Position numbers and translations under genes: made by a program. A model generated the notes under the pieces. It had not been told where the DNA came from. It ran no database searches and saw only the letters and a program-made list of their open reading frames with translations. From Cyclobacteriaceae bacterium (GTDB taxonomy: Bacteria; Bacteroidota; Bacteroidia; Cytophagales; Cyclobacteriaceae), in contig CATQIH010000019.1 of NCBI GenBank assembly GCA_958296015.1, forward strand, positions 1 through 64,000: a stretch of DNA of 64,000 nt, given 5' to 3'. Every line of letters begins with the position of its first letter. Position 1 is the stretch's first letter. This document shows positions 44,688-53,777 of the stretch, piece by piece.

Positions 44688-45089
44688 ATCAGTATAGATT
44701 TGGTAAAATGTAAATCTGCAAAAAATATTTTATATAAAAGTAAAATAGTTTTCCCTTGCCAAAAATACATTATAGCACGAACAATTTAGGGAATTGCCAG
44801 TAAGGCTAAAAAAAATGTTAACGAACAAGAAAAATCTGAATACTGATTTTGTTATAATAAAATTAGAGTAAAAACAAGATCAAGTAAATAAAAAATTTAC
44901 TAAAAATTAGAATTTGGTATACATATATATTAGCAGCTAAAAAACGCTATTGTGCTTTAAATACAAATGAAGTACATTTACAACATCAAATAAATAGTAT
45001 TTAGTATTTAGTATTTAATCTTACACAGTAATAATTTAAAAAATATTTTTATATGAAAAATAGATCACCATAAAACAGGCAGAATAAGA
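44688..45089. other. AT-rich gene-free gap
   Basis: About 400 bp of strongly AT-rich DNA between the Gfo/Idh/MocA gene and the next membrane protein. It holds an AGTATTT triplet tandem repeat near 44996-45016 and no supported coding frame. The promoter for the oxidoreductase is likely at its left end, but no consensus stands out. Confidence 0.6.
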
Positions 45090-45719
45090 TCACTTAAGCT
45101 CTTCGTACTTCTCGGCAATATAGGCAATAGACTCTTTGATTTCTTCTATTTCCCGCTCACAAAGTTGTTTATAAGGCTCTTCCATTTCAGCAATTTCTAA
45201 CAACCCGGCGATACGGTTAATGCTACCCAAAAAACGCTGATGATGAATATCATAAACCAGTCCATCATGCAGCACTTTGTAATCAGAAGGTTTACTCAGG
45301 TAATTGTTTTTAATATAGTTGATCGCAAGGTAGAGAAAGTAGAAGATGATAAGGGAAGCAACAATATCAAACCAGAGTGGGGTTTCAGCAGAGAACGGAA
45401 ACACTTCAAATATCAAGAAAACGCTGAAAGCAATACCACCGGAGGAAATTATCTGTAAAACATTATCTTTTTTGGGAATAGAGAAGAACCAAGCAATTGA
45501 GATCATAGCAAGCATAATATGAATAGATATATTCCACAAAAAGACCTGCATAGTACCATAATAAGATTGAATGATATCTTCTGGTATAAGGCGCCAAAGG
45601 TTGCTAACAGCTGGTAATAACAGAATAATCAGCGCGCTGATGATCTTGCGCTTGTCTCTCAAAATAAATGCTAAGCTTTTTTGGGTATAGTAAACTTTAG
45701 GCTTGTTAATTACTTCCAT
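45090..45719 (-). CDS. Membrane hypothetical protein with cytoplasmic helical tail, 209 aa
   Basis: The ATG at 45719 is used; an earlier TTG is less likely. Four hydrophobic helices are seen (IISALIILLLPAVSNLW, TMQVFLWNISIHIMLAMISIAW, IISSGGIAFSVFLIFEVFPF, FDIVASLIIFYFLYLAINYI). The C-terminal 60 residues are acidic and helical (RIAGLLEIAEMEEPYKQLCE). No family is recognised. It is transcribed away from the small lipoprotein gene at 45872, and the 153-bp region between them is AT-rich. Confidence 0.6.
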   Translation of the reverse strand: MEVINKPKVYYTQKSLAFILRDKRKIISALIILLLPAVSNLWRLIPEDIIQSYYGTMQVFLWNISIHIMLAMISIAWFFSIPKKDNVLQIISSGGIAFSVFLIFEVFPFSAETPLWFDIVASLIIFYFLYLAINYIKNNYLSKPSDYKVLHDGLVYDIHHQRFLGSINRIAGLLEIAEMEEPYKQLCEREIEEIKESIAYIAEKYEELK

Positions 45720-45871
45720 GCTCAATGTAGTCGTCTTAATATATTTAGCTTCCAAAAATTAATACACTTTCAAATACAATCCAACCTTTTGAAGAAATAA
45801 TAACGTTTGTAGCTATTCATTTTCAACATTATATATAAATCTTTTTTTGTTCAACTCAAACCTTAAGCATT

Positions 45872-46075
45872 ATGAAAACCGCAGTAAAAAAAACCATCAA
45901 CTTATTATTTGTATTGTTAATTCCTGCCACCATTTTTATTGGTTGCCAAGAAGATTCAGTCGAACCTTATGCGGGTCAACCTAAAGGAATTAAGCAGCTA
46001 CCTGCTGGAGCAACTAAATCTGGCCAACCTGCGGGAATTAAACAGCTACCTGCTGGATTAACCAAAGGTAAATAA
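45872..46075 (+). CDS. Small lipoprotein with a duplicated GIKQLPAG motif, 67 aa
   Basis: A lipoprotein signal (LLFVLLIPATIFIGCQED) gives a Cys25 anchor followed by acidic residues. The mature part is only about 43 residues and contains the motif GQPKGIKQLPAGATK and a second copy GQPAGIKQLPAGLTK. The gene is convergent with the TPR-CHAT protease gene and sits 120 bp from its end. I do not recognise the family. The repeated peptide could be a binding or cleavage site, but that is speculation. Confidence 0.55.
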   Translation: MKTAVKKTINLLFVLLIPATIFIGCQEDSVEPYAGQPKGIKQLPAGATKSGQPAGIKQLPAGLTKGK

Positions 46076-48278
46076 TATTATAGCTCTTCCTGTGTTTTGT
46101 CACTATAAATAAGAAAATAATGGTTGATTGAATTTAGCAATAGAAAGTCTTTCTATGCTATTAAAGGGTTAAAGAATAGTTTCAATTGCCTTTAATTACT
46201 TCGAGAAGCGTCTTCTTTTAAAAATAAAAATACTTATTATTAATAATGTATACATAAAATAATCAGACAAAGATGTGTCCTTTACCAAAGCTCCAGTATC
46301 TCCTACCACCATCCAGCTTCCCCAGTAAAAGGGATGCTGGAACTGGATGGGAGCCTGTTTCAGGAAGTCCAGTTTGGCCTGCCGTAAGGCTTCATCTTTG
46401 GCCATGCCTTGCGATAAATGATCGTAGAATCTGTCCATCAACAGGGTAGTGGCAGCATCATGGGCGGCCCAGCGACTCATGACAACGCTGGGACAACCTG
46501 CGTAGGCAAAAGCCCGGGACAGGCTCATCATGCCTTCTCCCTGGAAAAGCTTACCGGTGCCGGTATGACAGGCACTCAGCACGGCCAGCCGTGCCGGAAG
46601 TTCCATGCCGTACAGTTCATAGGCATGTAGCAGTCCGTCTTCCGTACTGTCTTGCGCTGTACTGAAGATCATTTTAGAAAGCATCGGCTGACGGTCGTCG
46701 GGTACGGCATGCATGGCCAGGTGCAATACATCATACTGTGCCGACTGGTTTTTAAAATCAGCCTCACTGGCTTCTGTGCCCGAAAGCGCGGTGCCAGACA
46801 TATACTGTCCGATCTGTTGTACCTCCTGCTGGTTCCAAAGCAAAGGAGCTACTCCATGTCGCGTGGTATTGGTGGCTAACGATGGCATAGTATCTGTGAC
46901 CTGATCATTGCCGGGCGCAAAAGCCAGGTAACGGGGGAAGATGCTGCAAAGGCTCTGACGTATTTGTCCATTGAAGGGTAGCAGCATATCCGTAGCTGAT
47001 GGTAAACTTGCGGATCAGGTAGGGCCACCGTTGGCTGTTGTCAGTGGTAATAGGTTGCGTTGGCAGGATGTCAAACGGAACATCGTGCAGCAATCCATGC
47101 GGCAAAATCACGAGCTTTTGCACACCTGGCATAGACTGTAGCATGGGTTCTACTATCTGCTGATATACCGGGTAGGCCGTCTGCTGATAAGCTTCATACA
47201 TCTCTTGCGGATATGCGCCCCACGTTTCACTTGTGAAAGACATGCTCAGCTCCTGAATTTGATCTTGTAAAAGCGAGTCCGGCGAAAAAGTAAATACCTG
47301 GCACCGCTGCTGTGTAATGGCAAAAGCATACCACGCACTGTCGCCTGCCACATACGATAGCATGGCTGTATGTTCGTCTAATTTCTGCTGAACGGCTGAC
47401 AGAGAAAGTACCTCCGACTGGTATTTCAACTGGTAGTAGCGGGGAAACTGTTTTTCCAACACCATCATCAACGAATCATAGTGCCGGTTGAGGGCAAACA
47501 GACTTTGCTGATACTGGTCTACGCGGGCAGTATCGTACCCCTGGGTGGCAGCTTTAGCTATTTGTATTTCCGTTTGGTAGAAAGACCGTTCGGCTTTGAG
47601 TTGCCGCTCCTGTTCCAAAAGTGTATCAGGAATACCAGCAAACTTTTTGGCGTGATAGTCTGCCAGCGATATGGCCATCGCTCCCATTTTGCTTCGCTCG
47701 GCATAGTAAAAAGCCTGTGACTGATAGCTGTCTTCCCGGGTAACTTCATATAACTGCAAACAGACGCGGATAGCGCCTTCATACACCTGTGCTGCCTTTT
47801 CTGCTAGAGTAATACGGTCGCTTTGGTTGGCATACGTACGCTGGATCATGATGAGCAGGCTATCACACACCTGGTAGGTACGGGCGGCCTGCTGTAGGTA
47901 TGGCAGTTGCTGCTGCTGGTTATATTGCTCCCAGGCCAATGCCTTGCCTTGTAGCGCAGTAAGCAAATGCAAAGGATGCAGGTAATGATCCAGCTGAGGT
48001 TGTGCCTCAACAGCAGTATCCTCAAAGTCTGTTACGTTCGCACGTATAGCAGCCTGGTAGTAAAACAGCGCAGAGTCGTAGTTATTTTGGTCTAAGTACA
48101 GCTTGCCAATATCGCTATGGAATTCTGATGACTCGATGGATTTACGCCCTATCTTTTTATATACTATCTGTATAGCCTGTTTATGGTGATATATAGCTTT
48201 TTTATCATCATTTAACCTATGATAAACTTCACCTAAAGAATTATGAGGATATGCAGTATATACGTGATCACTTCCTAG

Positions 48279-49096
48279 GCCGTGTTGACATATGGTTATA
48301 AAATTGCGTATTTTGCCATAAAAGAATATGCGAAGATACGAATTACGGGAAGACCAATGGCATAAAATTGCCCCTCTGCTACCGGGCACAGCTTCTGACC
48401 GGGGTAGAACAGCAGATAATCATTTGTTTGTTCATGCAGTACTCTGGATCGCCCGTAGCGGTGCTCCCTGGCGAGATTTGCCCGAACGTTTTGGTGAATG
48501 GAACAGTGTATATGTACGCTTTAACCGCTGGTCTAAAAAGGGGGTATGGAAGCGCGTGTTTGAAGAATTACAAGAGCCGGATCTAGAGTGGCTTATGGCT
48601 GATAGTACTGTTATTCGTGCTCACCAACACTCGGCAGGCCAAAAAAAAGTACCAGACAAGGAGATGAAGCAATAGGCAAGAGCAAAGGGGGCAAAAGCAC
48701 CAAAGTACATGCCAGTGTAGATGCATTAGGCAATCCTCGGCGGCTTATTCTAACGCCGGGACAGGCAGCAGACGTACGCACTGGGCTGGAATTGATCGAA
48801 GGTGAGGAAACTGAGGCAGTCATCGCTGATAAAGCCTATGATAGCGACGAATTCCTAGCCTTGATCGCTCAAATGGGGGCTGAGGCAGTGATTCCACCCA
48901 AGTCTAACCGAATTGACCAGCGAGAATATGACGAAAATTTATATGCTGATAGAAACAAAGTGGAACGCTTTTATAACAAATCCAAAAACTACCGACGACT
49001 GGCGACTCGCTATGAGAAAACAGCGCGTAACTTCCTGGCCTTCTGGCATATAGCTAGTTGCGTAATCCTGACATTGTAATTATATGTCAACACGGC
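48279..49096 (+). mobile_element. IS5-family insertion (IS427-like), 818 bp
   Basis: The ends GCCGTGTTGACATAT and its complement ATATGTCAACACGGC bound the element. CTAG occurs on both sides (48275-48278 and 49097-49100), the target type used by the IS427 group of IS5. If the duplication is read as TA only, the element grows by one base at each end. It carries one frameshifted transposase gene on the plus strand, opposite to the gene it interrupts. Confidence 0.92.
48328..49079 (+). CDS. IS5-family (IS427 group) transposase, two frames joined by -1 frameshift
   Basis: The first frame (48328-48675) holds the N-terminal helix-turn-helix-like part and the first catalytic Asp (WLMADSTVIRAHQHSAG). 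The second frame runs to 49079 and supplies the second Asp (AVIADKAYDSDEF) and the Glu (RNKVERFYNKSKNYRRLATR). A -1 shift at the eight-A run 48641-48648 joins them as QKKSTRQGDEAIGKSKGG into a 250-residue DDE transposase. Slippage on an A-run is the known way such IS427-group elements make their transposase. It cuts and pastes the IS. Confidence 0.88.
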
Positions 49097-50589
49097 CTAG
49101 AGCCACTTGAAAAACATTCAGACTTTTCAACTGATAGTAAAGTGTTGAATCAAACTGGCCTTCTACAAAATACACTTCACCTAGTGCAGTATAAATGTCT
49201 CCAAAGTTTCGGTCGTCAGCTGGCAATACTGTTTGATAGATAGCTAATGTCTTTTGAAAAAGCTCTAAGGCTTTTTTGTAATCCTTAGTACTTAAATAAG
49301 TCCTTCCAATACAATAGTATGAATCCGCTACATCAACAGATATTTTACCATACCTTGCCTTATCATCTTTAAGACATTTGAAATAATATTCTAAAGCAGA
49401 GCTGTACGCACCAATTTCATGATAGACATTGCCAATGTTTCTGTAGGAAGAAAAAATATACGAACTATCTTCAATTTGCATAGCTTTATAGGTAGCTAGA
49501 GCTTTTTGGTGATACTCTATTGACGTGCTATACAAACCTTTGTCACTATAAACGACACCTATGTTGTTAAGTAATGATCCTACATAAATATTCCCAGCCT
49601 TTGAAAAACTCTTATACATGTCTAATGCGTTTTGATAAAAATACAGGGCAGAATCATAATTACTTTTATAGTGATGTACCACTCCGGTGGCAAAATAATT
49701 AGAAGCTATACTTGGACTCTTTACGTTTACTTCTTTTACCTGGATTTGCCTTGCCTTTTGCAGATACCCCAAAGCAATGTCGTATGATCTTTTCTCGGCA
49801 TATACAAGTCCTATATTTGAATAGTATAGTGCTGTTGATTCGTTATCTTTTTCATTCTTGCTGATGTTTAGAGCTTTATTATAATAATAAAGGGCTGTAT
49901 CATATTTATTTCTATTATAATAGATATTTCCTAAGCCATTGTATGCGTTTGCGCTTTCACAGTAGTTTTCTTTTGTATATACTTTCAAAAACCGCAAAGC
50001 TTTGAGATGATAGTTTAACGATAAATCATACTTGCCTTTACTGCAATACACCTGGCCCACATCATTCAGAGAAGCAGCTACTTTGGGATGTTGTTTACCA
50101 AATACCTTTTCCCGGATAGCCAGAGCGCGTTCATAATACAGCAAGGCAGTATCATACAAGCTTTGCACCTCATATACGTCTCCTATATGTTCGTTGGCAT
50201 TGGCAGTTTCCGCATGGTAGGCTCCCAGCTTTTGTGTACTTTCGGTGTGTGCCTGCCGGGCATTTGCCAAAGAAATGTCATATTGCCCGTCTTTGTAATA
50301 ACAATAGGCTATCTGATTCAGACAATGTACATAATGCTCCGGAGCATTCGCCTGTTGATATATCTCTCCTGCCTGCTGGTAATACTGCCGGGCACTGTCA
50401 TACTGATAGGCTGTTTTCAGAGAGTCTGCTTGCTGGTAATGCCGGTAGGCTGTTAGCGTGTCTGCCACTGGCTGCGCATGGATGGCTAACGATAGGAAAA
50501 AGCAAAGGATGAAGAAGTAGTGCCGTCTGATCATGTAGGTTGCTTGTTTGACTTTTATTGTAAATAAAAATTCATGTTACAAAAAACTG

Positions 50590-50649
50590 ACGCAAGCATC
50601 CATAGAGCCTTAGTAGCTATTTGTTCGAAAGTAAAAAGGACGCTTGCGC
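50590..50649. repeat. Short inverted repeat with GCGCAAGCGTCC-type ends
   Basis: ACGCAAGCATCC (50590-50601) and GGACGCTTGCGC (50638-50649) are complementary with one mismatch. The same end sequence bounds the elements at 52188-52428 and 31425-31634, so this is probably a minimal or decayed copy. It sits in the 263-bp gap upstream of the TPR-CHAT gene. Confidence 0.45.
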
Positions 50650-50689
50650 TAGAATAATGCATTCAATAAGATCGTTTTGAATGCTATTA

Positions 50690-50720
50690 ATCAGCCCTGG
50701 GTTTAAAGCCCTGGGCTGAT
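50690..50720. repeat. Palindrome ATCAGCCC..GGGCTGAT
   Basis: ATCAGCCC pairs with GGGCTGAT around a GGGTTTAAAGCCC centre with T-T mismatches. It belongs to the same hairpin type as 3766-3796 and 10180-10214. It lies between the sigma-operon membrane protein and the TPR-CHAT gene and could terminate or stabilise the upstream message. Confidence 0.5.
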
Positions 50721-50797
50721 CAACAGGCATTCGCGTTGCTTCACTATAGAAAGATGCACAGCACGCGCAACCTCTATTGTAACTTGAAAGCCAGCGA

Positions 50798-51508
50798 TTA
50801 CAATTCGCTCAGCAGTTCCTCTGCTTTTTCCTGGTAAATTCCTTGCTGGCGGATGATTTCGTGTAGCTGCTTTTTGGCAGGCTCTTTTTCTCCTTTTTTC
50901 AAATAGCTCAATGCCAGATACCAGGCTGCATGTTGCCGCAGGATAGCATCTTTCAGCGATAAGCCTTGGGTAAATTGCCGGATGGCTTTTTCTGTTTCAT
51001 TAGTGTTCAGATAGCTATTGCCCAGGTAGAGCACCGTTTGCGGATCTGCGGCTGCCTGCTGTGAAACACGTTCCAGGTAAGGGATCGCCTGCTGATAGTC
51101 ATTTTGCTGGTAATAAATCATGCCCTGTTCATATGCCTGCGGCACTTCTCCACGAAATGAGTTGGCATAGTATACCTCATAATAAGTCTGAAACAATTGC
51201 TGCGGCTGGTGTCTGTAAAACCAGAATGCAAGGCCAGCAATCAATAGAAAACCAATAGCCGCAGCCATGCCATAATACCTGCGACGACTGCGTGCTCGTT
51301 TGGTCTTGATGTCGCCATACAGGGTACGCAATTCCTGTTTCAGCTGCGCATCCTGGTGTTGCTGTAGCAACGCTATGGCTTCCTGTGCCTGCCGGTATTG
51401 CTGCTCAAAGTCCGTATCATGCAAAAGTCGCTGCTTAAAAACAGCTTCCTCGTCAGGCTTGAGTTCCCCCGCCAACTTTTTCTCTATCAACATCAAATCT
51501 TCTTCCAT
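50798..51508 (-). CDS. Membrane TPR protein, probable partner of the ECF sigma factor, 236 aa
   Basis: The ATG at 51508 gives MEEDLMLIEKKLAGELKPDE, an N-terminal helical motif found in anti-sigma-like proteins next to Bacteroidota ECF factors; a longer start at 51583 would overlap the sigma gene. One transmembrane helix follows (YYGMAAAIGFLLIAGLAFWF, about residues 80-100). The periplasmic part holds TPR units (AYEQGMIYYQQNDYQQAIPY, TVLYLGNSYLNTNETEKAIR, WYLALSYLKKGEKEPAKKQL). The start lies 8 bp after the sigma stop. I infer that it tethers and restrains the sigma factor; no zinc-binding HxxxCxxC is present. Confidence 0.78.
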   Translation of the reverse strand: MEEDLMLIEKKLAGELKPDEEAVFKQRLLHDTDFEQQYRQAQEAIALLQQHQDAQLKQELRTLYGDIKTKRARSRRRYYGMAAAIGFLLIAGLAFWFYRHQPQQLFQTYYEVYYANSFRGEVPQAYEQGMIYYQQNDYQQAIPYLERVSQQAAADPQTVLYLGNSYLNTNETEKAIRQFTQGLSLKDAILRQHAAWYLALSYLKKGEKEPAKKQLHEIIRQQGIYQEKAEELLSEL

Positions 51509-51516
51509 GAGTAACA

Positions 51517-52101
51517 CTATAGGCTGCCTTTTTCCTGAACCACACCGCTGCGTTGCTGTTTGTCTTCTATGGCTTGCAGCCACTTTTTAAAGCAACGAAA
51601 GCGGGCTGTCTTGGCTACATCGGCACTGGCCATGTCCAGTTTGTCTGCAATATCTGACAAACTCATATCATCCACATAAAAACTGGAAAGAATCTGGCGA
51701 CAGCGTTCTCCCAGGCTATAGAAGGAGGAAAGTACTACCTCCTTTTTTTGCTGATACACCTCCGGTTGTTCCTGCTGATCGTACAAGGCACTGCGCACTT
51801 CGTAGGTATGCTCTTCTGCCTGCAAACGCTGTCGTTGCTGCTCTTTGTGCACATTGAGGCATATTCTGAAGATGTATTCCCTTAAATGCGTCACCTGCTG
51901 CACTTTACCGGAAAGCACCTGACGACGAAAACGCACGATAGCTTCCATCAAAGCATCTTCGGCATCTTTCAAACCACAGCTGGTATGCTTTTGCAAACGG
52001 TTGATACAATACGGCCCGTACTCCTGAAAGATAAACCCCAGTACGGCATGATCGCCAGTTTCCATGGCCTTCTTCATGGCAGAGACACTCATTGTTTCCA
52101 T
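51517..52101 (-). CDS. ECF-type RNA polymerase sigma factor
   Basis: The product (194 aa) shows a sigma region 2 (FIFQEYGPYCINRLQKHTSC, DAEDALMEAIVRFRRQ, HLREYIFRICLNVHKEQQRQ) and a region 4 helix-turn-helix (YVDDMSLSDIADKLDMASAD then VAKTARFRCFKKWLQAIE). It is the first gene of a same-strand set with a membrane TPR protein and a TPR-CHAT protease. This triad recurs in Bacteroidota. It probably directs transcription of an envelope or stress regulon. The AT-rich region upstream of 52101 is interrupted by an inverted-repeat element starting at 52188. Confidence 0.88.
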   Translation of the reverse strand: METMSVSAMKKAMETGDHAVLGFIFQEYGPYCINRLQKHTSCGLKDAEDALMEAIVRFRRQVLSGKVQQVTHLREYIFRICLNVHKEQQRQRLQAEEHTYEVRSALYDQQEQPEVYQQKKEVVLSSFYSLGERCRQILSSFYVDDMSLSDIADKLDMASADVAKTARFRCFKKWLQAIEDKQQRSGVVQEKGSL

Positions 52102-52187
52102 GTAGTCTGGTATTTATGCCAGAGCCAGCGGCACGGCGGTTAGTATTATTGTGTAGATAACTCAAGTTGCCTTTCAAACCTAATATA

Positions 52188-52428
52188 GCGCAAGCGTCCG
52201 CTCAATGCTGCCGCCGTGGCCCGGTCAACTTAAGGAATACTAATCGCTCGGCTCCTGCCGACCGGCGTCCCGGCGAGTGATGGTTATTTTTGAGGCTTCC
52301 GCGGCGTCGGCCAGCCTCAGAAGGCAAGATGCCTTCACATAGTTGTCACCGCTCCTGCGGCCCGGTCGCGGGACGCGAGCGACTGACAACGAATCCTTAA
52401 GTTGACGGCATTGAGCGTCCGCTTGTGC
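52188..52428. mobile_element. 241-bp inverted-repeat element, non-autonomous
   Basis: The left end GCGCAAGCGTCCGCTCAATG and the right end complement match at most positions (about 20 bp with two mismatches). A second stretch GTCAACTTAAGG is paired with CCTTAAGTTGAC further in. The interior is GC-rich with nested hairpins. No clean target duplication is visible. Two related copies occur in the window (31425-31634 and the short repeat at 50590-50649). It does not code for protein. It fills the gap 52102-52563 between the sigma gene and the next IS. Confidence 0.65.
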
Positions 52429-52563
52429 CTAAAACATAAAAGACACCGTGCGGTTCCCCGCCAGACGCTGTTCCATAGACGTTTGCACTAGTATAAGTAA
52501 TAAAACTAATATGTATTTTCCAACAAGCACAATATATCTTCAACTAAAATACAAAGCAACTAA

Positions 52564-53418
52564 GAGCATGTTTTGAATTGTAAAAAAGCGGGAGTCAAGC
52601 TAAACTTGTAGTTGACCAAAACTAAAGTTTATGCAAGAAAAGTTTCATGAACTCCTTGACTCCCAATGGGAAATTATAGAGAAAGTACTAGACGACCAAA
52701 GGGAAAGACAGCATAGTTTGCGCACCATTATAAATGCTATACTATGGATCAATTACACAGGATGCCAATGGAGGAATCTGGATAGTAAATATCCACCTTG
52801 GCAAAGTGTGTATTATTATTTCCGCAAGTGGAAGTTTAATGGCATGTGGGAAGAAATTGTAGATGTCTTAATTGTGAAAGAACGTCGTAGACAGGAGCGT
52901 GAGGATAGCCCTAGTTTGTTGGCTTTTGATAGCCAAAGCAGTAAAAAGGTGGCTTTTATAGACTTAGATACAGGTATTGATGGGGGAAAGAAGGTGAATG
53001 GACGCAAGCGACACTTAGCTGTAGATACACTAGGATTACCTTGGGCTATCTATGTATCAGCGGCCAATGTTTCAGATAACCAAGGTGGCTGTCAGTTGAT
53101 AGATCAACTCAAAGGAAAAGTGCCACGTATGCAAAAGATTGCTGCTGACCATGGCTATAAAGACACGTTCATTGATTATATCAATGAGCAGACCAACTGG
53201 GAAGTAGAAATTGTACAAAGACCAGAATCAACCAAAGGGTTTGTTCCTGAAAAGAACAGATGGATGGTAGAAAGAACCTACGGTTGGTTCAACTTTAGAA
53301 GGCGTTTGTGTCGTGATTATGAGAAAACCGCAGAATCTTCTGAATTAGCGATGATTAGAATAGCTACTATTTCTTTTTTAATCAACAGATTAGCTTCATA
53401 ATATTTTAAAACATGCTC
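52564..53418 (+). mobile_element. Intact IS5-family insertion sequence, 855 bp
   Basis: The ends GAGCATGTTTT and its complement AAAACATGCTC bound the element. TAA is present on both sides (52561-52563 and 53419-53421), a target duplication of the TNA type used by IS5-family members. One full-length transposase gene is carried. It landed between the sigma operon and a run of lipoprotein genes without obvious damage to a gene. Confidence 0.92.
52631..53401 (+). CDS. IS5-family transposase, intact, 256 aa
   Basis: Domain order: an N-terminal DUF4096-like segment (LDSQWEIIEKVLDDQRERQH, INAILWINYTGCQWRNLDSK), then the DDE core with LLAFDSQSSKKVAF (first Asp), KIAADHGYKDTFIDYI (second Asp) and RWMVERTYGWFNFRRRLCRD (Glu with the Y-(2)-R-(3)-E-(6)-K-like tail). 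It is undisrupted in frame, which suggests that this copy could still move. It differs in sequence from the transposase at 48328, so the two IS elements are of different groups. Confidence 0.93.
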   Translation: MQEKFHELLDSQWEIIEKVLDDQRERQHSLRTIINAILWINYTGCQWRNLDSKYPPWQSVYYYFRKWKFNGMWEEIVDVLIVKERRRQEREDSPSLLAFDSQSSKKVAFIDLDTGIDGGKKVNGRKRHLAVDTLGLPWAIYVSAANVSDNQGGCQLIDQLKGKVPRMQKIAADHGYKDTFIDYINEQTNWEVEIVQRPESTKGFVPEKNRWMVERTYGWFNFRRRLCRDYEKTAESSELAMIRIATISFLINRLAS

Positions 53419-53647
53419 TAAAATGTGCCATGTGTATGAGAAAATTAAGTCAATGGTTCTTGCAGATGTGCTTCTTAAAACTTTAAAAATAAAATATATA
53501 AATAATCAAATAAACAATAAAAACGCTGTTCACCTTTTCAATCTTTTTTCACTATGAATAAGCAGCTGCTTTAATTAGCCTTTGAGTAGCTGGTTTTCAT
53601 CTTAAACGATTGCTTGATTTAACTAACAGTGCTATTAAAAAAAGAAG

Positions 53648-53668
53648 CCGGGCTTCCAGGAAGTCCGG
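53648..53668 (-). terminator. Hairpin with T-run on the minus strand
   Basis: On the minus strand CCGGACTTCCTGGAAGCCCGG is a stem with mismatches followed by CTTCTTTTTTT, the form of an intrinsic terminator. No minus-strand gene ends near it, so it may be a leftover of an element displaced by the neighbouring IS. The gap 53422-53777 shows no gene. Confidence 0.4.
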
Positions 53669-53777
53669 TCTCTAAGCGCCCCACCAGCTAAAAGGGTGGA
53701 ACTTCAAAATAACAAGCAAAATTTCTTTCATTCCAGTACTCATTTAAATGATTTATCAAACCTAATCAATTTCACTC

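Larger units (their letters stand above)
46196..50534 (-). pseudogene. TPR-CHAT protease gene, disrupted by an IS element and a frameshift
   Basis: The gene begins at ATG 50534 with a signal peptide (HYFFILCFFLSLAIHAQ). A long TPR array follows (units such as YDTALLYYERALAIREKVFG), then a CHAT domain: His in DVLHLAMHA (codon 46711-46709) and Cys in AVLSACHTGTG (codon 46570-46568), the caspase-like dyad. It ends in one membrane helix plus KRRRF. Two lesions are seen. An 818-bp IS lies at 48279-49096 with CTAG repeated; removing it restores VFQVALGSDHVYTAYPHNS in frame. There is also one extra base in the five-C run at 46933-46937 (plus-strand G-run). Correcting both gives exactly 1172 codons including stop. 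As it stands the protease is not made in one piece. Intact relatives are exported or membrane-linked. The ECF sigma and TPR genes upstream belong to the same unit. Confidence 0.88.

Noticed and set aside
53641-53700. tRNA-like fold near the second IS
   Set aside because: It forms one hairpin only; no T-loop, anticodon arm or CCA end can be drawn.
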